Source of the DNA: Ornithinimicrobium flavum
Lineage (GTDB): Bacteria; Actinomycetota; Actinomycetes; Actinomycetales; Dermatophilaceae
Length of the DNA stretch: 64,000 bases
Assembly (NCBI RefSeq): GCF_004526345.1
Contig: NZ_CP038213.1
Location: 620,001-684,000, forward strand
Direction of reading: 5' to 3'
This document shows, piece by piece, positions 8,570 through 14,671 of the stretch. The notes under the pieces are model-generated. The model made no database searches, was not told the origin of the DNA, and saw only the letters and a list, made by a program, of their open reading frames with translations. Numbering within the stretch: position 1 is the stretch's first letter; every line of letters begins with the position of its first letter. Both the position numbers and the translations under genes were made by a program.

Positions 8570-8587
8570 GTGTGAGAAGACTCACAC
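8570..8587. promoter_or_regulatory. Perfect CRP/FNR-family (CRP/GlxR) binding site
   Basis: The core TGTGAGAAGACTCACA (8571-8586) is an exact TGTGA-N6-TCACA palindrome, the consensus of cAMP-bound CRP and its actinobacterial relatives (Rv3676, GlxR, Streptomyces Crp), inside a 7-bp inverted repeat with a 4-nt centre. It stands about 70 nt before the riboswitch, suited to activating its promoter. It has no T-tract, so it is not a terminator of the DtxR gene. Confidence 0.7.
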
Positions 8588-8640
8588 CCGGACCGCCCGG
8601 CTGTCGGACGGACGAGGCGTTCCCGCAGGTCGGTACCCCC

Positions 8641-8809
8641 GTACGCCGAGTCCTGTCAGCGCGCCCCAGGGTCGTCCACGTCTGACCGCTTGACAGGAGC
8701 GGGGGAACCACCTCCCGGAGCCGGCCCAGGCTCCTCGGGGCTGTACGACCCGGCCACGCCGGGTCGGGGGTGCTCCACCCCAGGCCCGAGAGCTCACCCC
8801 GCAGGCACT
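8641..8809 (+). promoter_or_regulatory. c-di-AMP riboswitch (ydaO/yuaA class)
   Basis: The gap ahead of the NlpC/P60 gene carries the conserved ydaO elements in order: GCCGAGTCCTGTCA at the 5' side, its exact partner TGACAGG (8691-8697), the core GCGGGGGAACCA (8699-8709), internal hairpins, and the 3' signature GAGCTCACCCCGCAGGC, whose GGC can pair with the initial GCC to close the outer helix. In actinobacteria this class precedes cell-wall hydrolase genes and binding of c-di-AMP usually turns expression off. A GGAGG (8810-8814) follows directly. Boundaries are approximate; covariance scoring was not possible. Confidence 0.8.
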
Positions 8810-8820
8810 GGAGGATCTCG

Positions 8821-9765
8821 ATGACCCGACGCACCACCGGCCGCCACCGGCGGCCCGGCCACCTCAGCGTGGCCAGTACCACCCTGACCCGCACCGCCGC
8901 CGTCGCGGCCACCTCGACGGGTCTGCTCGCCGGCACCGCCGTCGCCGCCGGCGCAGCCCCCTCCGTGCAGCAGGACGACCCGTCCGGCGCCGTGAAGGGT
9001 GCGCAGGCGCTCGTCCGGCTCGCCCAGACCGTCCAGGCGGACCGCAGCATCCTCGTGGACCGCCCCGCCCAGGCGGCCCCGGCCCCGGAGGACCTCGCCG
9101 ACGCCTCGCCGGCGAGCTTCGGCACCCGCGGCTTCACCGCTCTCGCACCGGTCGTCCGGCCGGAGCCCGCCGTCGTCGAGCCCGCCGCCGCTGCGGTCCC
9201 GCAGGCGCAGGCCGAGGCGGCGGTGGAGACCCGCGCCGCGACGACCACCGCCAGCCGCACCAACGAGCGGGTGGCTCCCCGGCAGGAGCAGGCCGCCCCC
9301 ACCCGGACCGTCCAGCAGCAGGCGGCCCCGGTCCAGCAGCAGGCCGCCCCCGCGCGCCCGGCGCCTGCACCGGCCCCCGCTCCGGCGCCTGCACCGGCCC
9401 CCGCTCCGGCTCCGGCCCCGGCCCCCGTCGGGGGTGGCGTGCTCGCCGTGGCCGCTGCCTACACCGGGATCATGTACGTCTACGGCGGGACCACGCCGGC
9501 CGGCTTCGACTGCTCCGGGTACACCTCGTTCGTGTTCCGGCAAGCGCTGGGCATCGAGCTGCCCCGCAGCGCCTCCGCGCAGCAGTCCTACGCCACCCCC
9601 GTGAGCAGCCCGCAGCCCGGCGACCTGGTCTTCTACGGCTACCCGGCCTACCACGTCGGCATCTACGCCGGCAACGGCATGATGTACGACTCCGGCCGTC
9701 CGGGCATCCCCACCCAGCTGCGCGCCGTCTTCGCCGGGGTCTCCGGCTACGGACGGGTCGGCTGA
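8821..9765 (+). CDS. Secreted NlpC/P60 cell-wall peptidase
   Basis: 314 aa. A long N-terminal signal or anchor segment (hydrophobic residues about 25-45 after an Arg-rich start), a low-complexity Gln/Pro/Ala linker ending in a (Pro-Ala)n run near residues 180-201, and a C-terminal NlpC/P60 domain from residue 205. The catalytic Cys231 is in FDCSGYTSFVF and the His278 in YHVGIYAG. Such enzymes cut the stem peptide of peptidoglycan (gamma-D-Glu-meso-DAP type bonds). Start ATG chosen for the GGAGG 6 nt upstream and because an earlier in-frame ATG would fall inside the riboswitch. Probably controlled by cAMP-CRP and c-di-AMP. Confidence 0.9.
   Translation: MTRRTTGRHRRPGHLSVASTTLTRTAAVAATSTGLLAGTAVAAGAAPSVQQDDPSGAVKGAQALVRLAQTVQADRSILVDRPAQAAPAPEDLADASPASFGTRGFTALAPVVRPEPAVVEPAAAAVPQAQAEAAVETRAATTTASRTNERVAPRQEQAAPTRTVQQQAAPVQQQAAPARPAPAPAPAPAPAPAPAPAPAPAPVGGGVLAVAAAYTGIMYVYGGTTPAGFDCSGYTSFVFRQALGIELPRSASAQQSYATPVSSPQPGDLVFYGYPAYHVGIYAGNGMMYDSGRPGIPTQLRAVFAGVSGYGRVG
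9361..9408 (+). repeat. 24-bp tandem repeat encoding Pro-Ala linker
   Basis: Two perfect copies of a 24-bp unit beginning GCGCCTGCACCGGCCCCCGC, followed by a partial copy. It encodes the alternating Pro-Ala spacer of the peptidase, which probably spans part of the cell wall. Length could vary between strains. Confidence 0.75.
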
Positions 9766-9778
9766 GCACCGGACTTTG

Positions 9779-9820
9779 ACGAGGAGGGCCCCGCCGCTGC
9801 AGCGGCGGGGCCCTCCTCGT
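9779..9820. terminator. Perfect 21-bp palindrome between convergent genes
   Basis: A 42-nt exact inverted repeat centred at 9799/9800 (ctgCAG centre) with arms starting ACGAGGAGGGCCCCGCCG. It sits between the convergent peptidase and fluC genes, where it can act as a terminator for both strands. There is no long T-tract, as is usual in high-GC actinobacteria. Confidence 0.75.
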
Positions 9821-9832
9821 GATCCGGGCCGA

Positions 9833-10192
9833 TCAGGACAGCGCCGACCAGGCCAGCCCCGCGGCCGACAGGCCCAGGACGAGGGTGAGACCCAGGTAGG
9901 CCGCGGCGCGCCCCACGTCGCGCCGGCCCAGCTGCCAGGTCAGGACGGCCAGCGTGCTCCACGTCGTGAGCGCGGCGCTGAGGCCGGTCCCCAGGAGCAG
10001 GACCAGGCCCGGGGCCAGCCGGTCGGCCACGGCCACCAGGGCGCCGAGGCCGGCGCACCCCGCGACGTTCGCCACGAGCACGCCGCGGGCCTGACCCAGG
10101 GGCGGCTGGGACAGGGCGTGCCGCGCCATCGCCCCGAGGGCACCCCCGAGGGCCACGAGGGGCACCGCCCACCACCACGCCAGGTCGGTCAT
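9833..10192 (-). CDS. fluC: Fluoride exporter FluC (CrcB), second copy
   Basis: 119 aa, four predicted membrane helices. Fluc channels are dual-topology dimers that let fluoride leak out of the cell. Visible landmarks: GGALGAMARH in helix 1, VANVAGCAGLG in helix 2 (conserved Asn), and GTGLSAALTTWSTL, the equivalent of the GGFTTFST fluoride-track motif, here less canonical (Trp for Phe). Its start overlaps the stop of the upstream fluC (TGATG), so both are made together. Tandem non-identical copies in actinobacteria are expected to form a heterodimer with fixed opposite orientations. Confidence 0.85.
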   Translation of the reverse strand: MTDLAWWWAVPLVALGGALGAMARHALSQPPLGQARGVLVANVAGCAGLGALVAVADRLAPGLVLLLGTGLSAALTTWSTLAVLTWQLGRRDVGRAAAYLGLTLVLGLSAAGLAWSALS

Positions 10193-10608
10193 CACCGATG
10201 CCCGCGCATCCGCATCGTCGCCGTGCCGGCCAGGGCCGCCGCGCAGACGCAGAGCAGCGGGGTGGCGACGAGGTACCCCAGGGCCAGGGCCGGTTCGTCC
10301 CGACCGAGCACCGCCACCTGCACCGCATACGTGGAGAAGGTGGTGAAACCGCCCAGCAGGCCGGTCCCCGCCCCCGCACGCACCCAGCCCCGCAGGGGGC
10401 TCATCTCGTCCCGGGCGAGCAGCCACCCCAGCGCGGCGCTCCCGAGCACGTTGGCCACGACCGTGGCCCACGGCCATCCCGACCCGGCGGGCAGGCCCAG
10501 CTCGAGCAGCCAGCGCAGCAGCGCCCCGACCGACCCCCCGGCCGCCACCGCCCCCAGCGTCGCCGCGCTCAGGGCGGTGGGGCCGCGGCGGCCGGGGTGC
10601 GAGGACAC
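10192..10608 (-). CDS. fluC: Fluoride exporter FluC (CrcB), first copy
   Basis: 138 aa with four predicted helices. Contains GGSVGALLRW, VANVLGSAALGW and the canonical GTGLLGGFTTFSTYA track motif with both conserved Phe residues, so this copy carries the more standard pore signature. GTG at 10608 was chosen because the longer in-frame extension runs through the neighbouring divergent promoter. First gene of the two-gene fluC operon; no fluoride riboswitch is evident upstream. Divergent from the CNNM transporter operon. Confidence 0.87.
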   Translation of the reverse strand: MSSHPGRRGPTALSAATLGAVAAGGSVGALLRWLLELGLPAGSGWPWATVVANVLGSAALGWLLARDEMSPLRGWVRAGAGTGLLGGFTTFSTYAVQVAVLGRDEPALALGYLVATPLLCVCAAALAGTATMRMRGHR

Positions 10609-10629
10609 GGCCGCAGCGTAGCCCGGCCG

Positions 10630-10635
10630 TACACT
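10630..10635 (+). promoter_or_regulatory. -10 box TACACT for the leader ORF/CNNM operon
   Basis: TACACT is followed after exactly 6 nt by the ATG at 10642, the same spacing seen at several other leaderless starts in this window. Confidence 0.5.
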
Positions 10636-10641
10636 GGAGGG

Positions 10642-10731
10642 ATGACGACCAGTGGCGCCGACGCGCAACCTGACAGTCCGTGGCCGGGCAGTGCCCGGCC
10701 ACCTCAGGACGAGGTGCACGCGACGTGCTGA
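10642..10731 (+). CDS. 29-codon leader ORF overlapping the CNNM transporter start
   Basis: ATG placed 6 nt after the TACACT hexamer opens a 29-codon frame ending TGCTGA, which overlaps the GTG start of the following transporter gene (start at 10725) in another frame. It spans a 10-bp perfect inverted repeat (TGGCCGGGCA, 10681-10701) that could fold in the message. The peptide is polar, with no recognisable domain. It may work as a translational coupler or attenuator-style leader rather than as a protein. Confidence in translation is moderate; no comparative evidence is available here. Confidence 0.4.
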   Translation: MTTSGADAQPDSPWPGSARPPQDEVHATC

Positions 10732-12191
10732 TCGTGGGCGGCATCACCGTCATCGTCGTCCTCACCCTCATGACGGGCTACTTCGTGGCCCAGGAGTTCG
10801 CCTACGTCAGCGTGGACCGGGGCAAGCTCACGCAGCTGGCCGACGAGGGCGACCCGGCGGCCCGTCGGGCCCTGCGGATCACCTCCCGGCTGTCCTTCAC
10901 GCTGTCCGGGGCGCAGTTCGGCATCACCGTCACGGCCCTGCTGGTCGGGTACCTCGGGGAGGAGTTCCTCGTCCGGGGGCTGAGCGAGGAGTATGCCGAC
11001 GTCGGCTGGCTGGGACGGGCGGCCATGATCTCCGCCTTCTCCGTGGGGACGCTCATCTTCTCCACCGTCCTGCAGATGGTCATCGGTGAGCTGGGCCCGA
11101 AGAACTGGGCGATCGCCCGACCGGTCGAGCTGGCGCGCGCCCTGTCCCGCACCACCTTGTGGTACCTCGCGCTGTTCGGGCCGGTCATCATGCTCTTCGA
11201 CAAGGCGTCCAACGCGCTGCTGCGCTCGGTCGGGATCGAGCCCGTGGAGGAGCTGCCGCAGGGCGCGACCCCCCAGGACCTCACCCGCATCATCGCCGAG
11301 TCCCACAGCGGGGGCACCCTGGACGAGGACCTCTCCATGGTGCTGCAGCGCGGCCTGGCCTTCCGTGACCGGGTGGCGGCCGAGGTCATGACGCCGCGCA
11401 CCTCCGTCCAGACGATCCAGGCCGACGAGAACGCCTCGGTCGTTCTCGAGGCCCTGCAGTCCGGCCATTCCCGCTTCCCCGTCACCGGCCGCGACATCGA
11501 CGACGTGGTCGGGGTGATCGGGCTGCACGACCTCCTCGAGGTCGAGCCGGGGGAGCGTGCCGGCACCCTGGTCCGCGACCTGGCCGACGACGCGGTGATC
11601 CTGCCCGAGTCGCTGCCCCTGCCGCGGGTTCTGGAGGCGCTGCGGGAGTCCCACCAGCAGCTCGCGGTGGTCGTGGACGAGTACGGCGGCTTCGCCGGCA
11701 TCGTGACCTTCGAGGACGTGGCCGAGGAGGTCGTGGGCGAGATCTGGGACGAGGACGACGTCGAGGAGGAGACCAGCGCCGCGCGGCCCGACGGGGGGTG
11801 GGAGCTGTCGGCCCGGCTGCGGCTGGACGAGGCGGCCCAGGTGACCGGCGTCGAGCTCCCCGAGCACGAGCACTACGACACCCTCTCCGGTCTCGTGCTG
11901 GACTCCCTGGGCCGCACGGCCGAGGAGGGTGACAGCGTGCTGGTCCGGTGGACCAGCCGGGACGGCGAGGGGGACGAGTACATCCATCAGACCCGGATCG
12001 ACGTGGTGAGCACCGCCCGGTTCGTGCCGGAGGTCGTGGCCCTCCACCCGATGGTCACCAGCACCCTCGACACCTGGCGGGGGATGAGCGAGGAGGAGCG
12101 GGCGGCGCTCTCACCGCCGGACGACGGCCCGGTGATCGCCGTCCCGTCGGGGGCGCCGTCGGACGCCGGGACCGTGGAGGTGGGCCGATGA
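10725..12191 (+). CDS. CNNM-domain/CorC-family membrane transporter (hemolysin family), copy 1
   Basis: 488 aa. DUF21/CNNM membrane domain (residues 1-190, with GYFVAQEFAYVSVDRGKL and VIGELGPKNWAIARP), two CBS domains (about 210-330: VMTPRTSVQTI, SRFPVTG, GVIGLHDLL, VVVDEYGGFAGIVTFEDVAEEVVGEIWDED), and a C-terminal CorC_HlyC domain (about 345-430). Relatives are Mg2+ exporters or cation exchangers gated by ATP-Mg at the CBS pair; the name hemolysin is historical. GTG at 10725 gives the usual N-terminus starting just before helix 1. Ends in ATGA overlap with a second, paralogous gene. Confidence 0.87.
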   Translation: MLIVGGITVIVVLTLMTGYFVAQEFAYVSVDRGKLTQLADEGDPAARRALRITSRLSFTLSGAQFGITVTALLVGYLGEEFLVRGLSEEYADVGWLGRAAMISAFSVGTLIFSTVLQMVIGELGPKNWAIARPVELARALSRTTLWYLALFGPVIMLFDKASNALLRSVGIEPVEELPQGATPQDLTRIIAESHSGGTLDEDLSMVLQRGLAFRDRVAAEVMTPRTSVQTIQADENASVVLEALQSGHSRFPVTGRDIDDVVGVIGLHDLLEVEPGERAGTLVRDLADDAVILPESLPLPRVLEALRESHQQLAVVVDEYGGFAGIVTFEDVAEEVVGEIWDEDDVEEETSAARPDGGWELSARLRLDEAAQVTGVELPEHEHYDTLSGLVLDSLGRTAEEGDSVLVRWTSRDGEGDEYIHQTRIDVVSTARFVPEVVALHPMVTSTLDTWRGMSEEERAALSPPDDGPVIAVPSGAPSDAGTVEVGR

Positions 12192-13317
12192 GCATCGGTA
12201 CCGCCATGCTGGTCAGCCTCGTGCTGCTGGTCGCCAACGCCTTCTTCGTCGCCGCGGAGTTCGCCATCGTCGCCGCGAAGCGGCACCGGCTGGAGGAGCG
12301 GGCGGCCGAGGGCAGCCGCGCGGCCCAGGCCGCGGTCGACGCGTCCCGCCAGCTCTCCCTCATGCTCGCCGGGGCCCAGCTGGGCATCACCCTGTGCACC
12401 CTGGGGCTCGGGGCGATCGCCAAGCCGGCGATGAAGGACCTGGTCTACCCTCTGCTCACGGCGCTCAACGTCCCCGCACCGGACGTCGTCCTGTCCGGCA
12501 TCGCCGTGGCGGTGGCCGTCGGCACCGTCGTCTTCCTGCACATGGTGGTGGGCGAGATGGCACCGAAGTCCTGGGCCATCTCCCACCCGGAGAGCTCGGC
12601 CATGCTGCTGGCCCTGCCGTTCCGCGCCTTCACGTGGGTCATGAAGCCCGTGCTGTGGCTGATGAACGAGCTCGCCAACCTCATGCTGCGCGCCGGGGGG
12701 TGGACCCGGTCGACTCCCTGGGCAGCGCCCACACGCCTGCCGACCTGCAGCTGCTGCTGGCCCAGTCCTACGAGCACGGCGTCCTCGAGGACGCCGACCA
12801 CCGGATCCTCACGGGGGCGCTGCGGCTGGAGGAGGAGACCGTGGCGACGGTGATGTTCCCCACCGCGGAGGCCGTCACCATCCCGCGCGGGGCGAGAGCG
12901 GCCGACGTCGAGCGGATCAGCCGGGAGAGCGGCCGGTCGCGGCTCTTCGTCGTCGAGCCGACGGGCAGCGGCGGCCAGCAGCGCATCCGCGGCCTCGTCC
13001 ACGTCCGGGACGCGATCCTGGCCTCCGCCCAGGGGCGACCGGGCGCCTCCCTCGGCGACTTCCTCCAACCCGTGGCCTCCCTGCCCGCTGCCCTGCCCCT
13101 CATCGACGCCGTGAGCGCGCTGCGCCAGCAGCGAGGGCAGCTGGCCCTGGTGCGGGACGACGCCGGCCGGGTGGTCGGGATGACCTCGATGGAGGACATC
13201 CTCGAGCAGATCCTCGGCGAGTTCGACGACGAGTCCGACGAGCCCACGGGGCCGGTGGTGCCCGCCGGGGCGGCGCCCTCGGGCCCCGACCAGTCCGCCA
13301 CCCCGACCCACGCCTGA
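12188..13317 (+). pseudogene. CNNM/CorC-family transporter, copy 2 (frame disrupted at a G6 run)
   Basis: Starts at ATG overlapping the previous stop. Codons up to about 12700 encode a DUF21/CNNM domain (NAFFVAAEFAIVAAKRHRLEERA, VVGEMAPKSWAI). The CBS part (VMFPTAEAVTIPRG, DDAGRVVGMTSMEDILEQILGEFDDE) continues in another frame to 13317. The switch falls at six Gs, 12695-12700; adding one G restores ...LRAGGVDPVDSLGSAHTPADLQLL. Total length is one base short of a multiple of three. As in many actinobacteria, the copy lacks a CorC_HlyC domain. Likely a paired subunit of copy 1. Assembly indel is likelier than real loss. Confidence 0.8.
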
Positions 13318-13450
13318 GCCGGGGCCGAGGTACCGCCCGCACCGACCGCGACGACGGAGGGTGACCGACACGGCACCCACCGCTCCCCGGGTCTGTCGGC
13401 GCTCTCTCCTACGGTGGGAGCAGACTCAGGGAGAGCGGAGGTGAGGCACG

Positions 13451-14629
13451 ATGGTGCGGTTCCTGCACACGGCGGACTGGCAGATCGGGATGACCCGGCA
13501 CTACCTGTCCGCCGAGGCTCAGCCCCGCTTCGCCGCCGCCCGCACCGACGTGGTGCGCCGACTGGGCGGGCTGGCTGCCGACCTGGGCTGCGACTTCGTC
13601 GTCGTTGCCGGTGACGTCTTCGAGCACAACCAGCTCACCCCGCAGACGGTCCGCCGGGCGGTGGAGGCTCTCCGGGCAGTGCCGGTGCCCGTCTTCCTCC
13701 TGCCGGGCAACCACGACCACCTGGGCCCGATGTCGATCTGGTCCTCGCCACTGCTCCGCGAGGAGCTGCCCCCGCACGTCCAAGTGCTCGACCGCGCCGG
13801 CCTGCACGAGGTCTCGCCCGGGGTGGAGCTCGTGGCCGCGCCCTGGGTGGGCAAGCATCCCGACGGTGACCCGGTGGCGGGTGTCCTGGCCGACCTCGCC
13901 CCGGCCCCGGAGGGTGTCGTCCGCGTGCTCGTCGGCCACGGCGCCGTCGACCTGCTCGACGCCGACCGGCGCACGGCCTCGGCCATCGCGGTCGAGCCGC
14001 TGGTCCGCGCCCTGGACGAGGGGCGGGTCCACTACGTCGCGCTCGGTGACCGCCACAGCACGACACAGGTCGGCGACGACCCTGCGGTGTGGTACTCCGG
14101 GGCACCCGAGCCCACGAGCTGGCGTGAGGACCGCGCCGGGGAGGTCCTGGTCGTGGAGGTGGCCCCCGGCCTCCCGCACGCGCGGGCCCGGGTCGGCGTC
14201 ACCGCGCACCGGGTGTCCCGCTGGAGCTACGTGTCCCAGGAGCGGGACCTCGGCTCCGAGGACGACCTCGACCTGCTCGACACCGAGCTCGCAGCGCTGC
14301 CCGACAAGGAGCGCACGGTCCTGCGGCTCGGGCTGCGCGGCACGCTCGGGCTCGCCCAGCACGCCCGCCTGGAGGAGATGCTGGAGCGTCACGCCCAGCT
14401 CCTCGGCGCCCTTCATCGGCCGGCTCAGCACTCCGACCTCGTCCTGGCCGGCGACGACGACCTGGCCGACCTCGAGCTGGGTGGGTTCCTGGCCAGCGCG
14501 GCGGAGGAGATCCGCGGCGGCGCCCGCCTGGGGTCCGGGTCTGCGGACGAGCTGGGAGGAGAGTGGGGAGCAGCGGACGTCCGACGCCTTCACCCCCGGT
14601 CTTCCGGACGACGAGCAGAGCGCCCGTGA
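13451..14629 (+). CDS. SbcD-like metallophosphoesterase (DNA repair exonuclease)
   Basis: 392 aa as read. The calcineurin-like fold has all metal motifs: HTADWQIG, VVAGDVFEHN, LPGNHDH, GHGAV and GDRHS, so nuclease activity (Mn-dependent, ends and hairpins) is expected. From about residue 360 the reading frame seems to switch: after 14560 another frame has much better third-position G/C, encodes ...DEQSARDALALLYRLSRQERP and ends at 14675, overlapping the ATG of the SbcC-like gene (ATGA). The real C-terminus is therefore probably that one. A TACGGT hexamer (13411-13416) and GGAGAGCGGAGG precede the start. Confidence 0.85.
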   Translation: MVRFLHTADWQIGMTRHYLSAEAQPRFAAARTDVVRRLGGLAADLGCDFVVVAGDVFEHNQLTPQTVRRAVEALRAVPVPVFLLPGNHDHLGPMSIWSSPLLREELPPHVQVLDRAGLHEVSPGVELVAAPWVGKHPDGDPVAGVLADLAPAPEGVVRVLVGHGAVDLLDADRRTASAIAVEPLVRALDEGRVHYVALGDRHSTTQVGDDPAVWYSGAPEPTSWREDRAGEVLVVEVAPGLPHARARVGVTAHRVSRWSYVSQERDLGSEDDLDLLDTELAALPDKERTVLRLGLRGTLGLAQHARLEEMLERHAQLLGALHRPAQHSDLVLAGDDDLADLELGGFLASAAEEIRGGARLGSGSADELGGEWGAADVRRLHPRSSGRRAERP

Positions 14630-14671
14630 CGCCCTTGCCCTCCTCTACCGCCTGAGCCGGCAGGAGCGCCC

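Noticed and set aside
8570..8587. Terminator of the dtxR-like gene
   Set aside because: Stem is only 7 bp without a T-tract, and the sequence is an exact TGTGA-N6-TCACA, better explained as a CRP-family site.
8508..8693. Small + strand ORF after the dtxR-like gene
   Set aside because: Covers the CRP site and riboswitch, has poor codon bias and no start signal.
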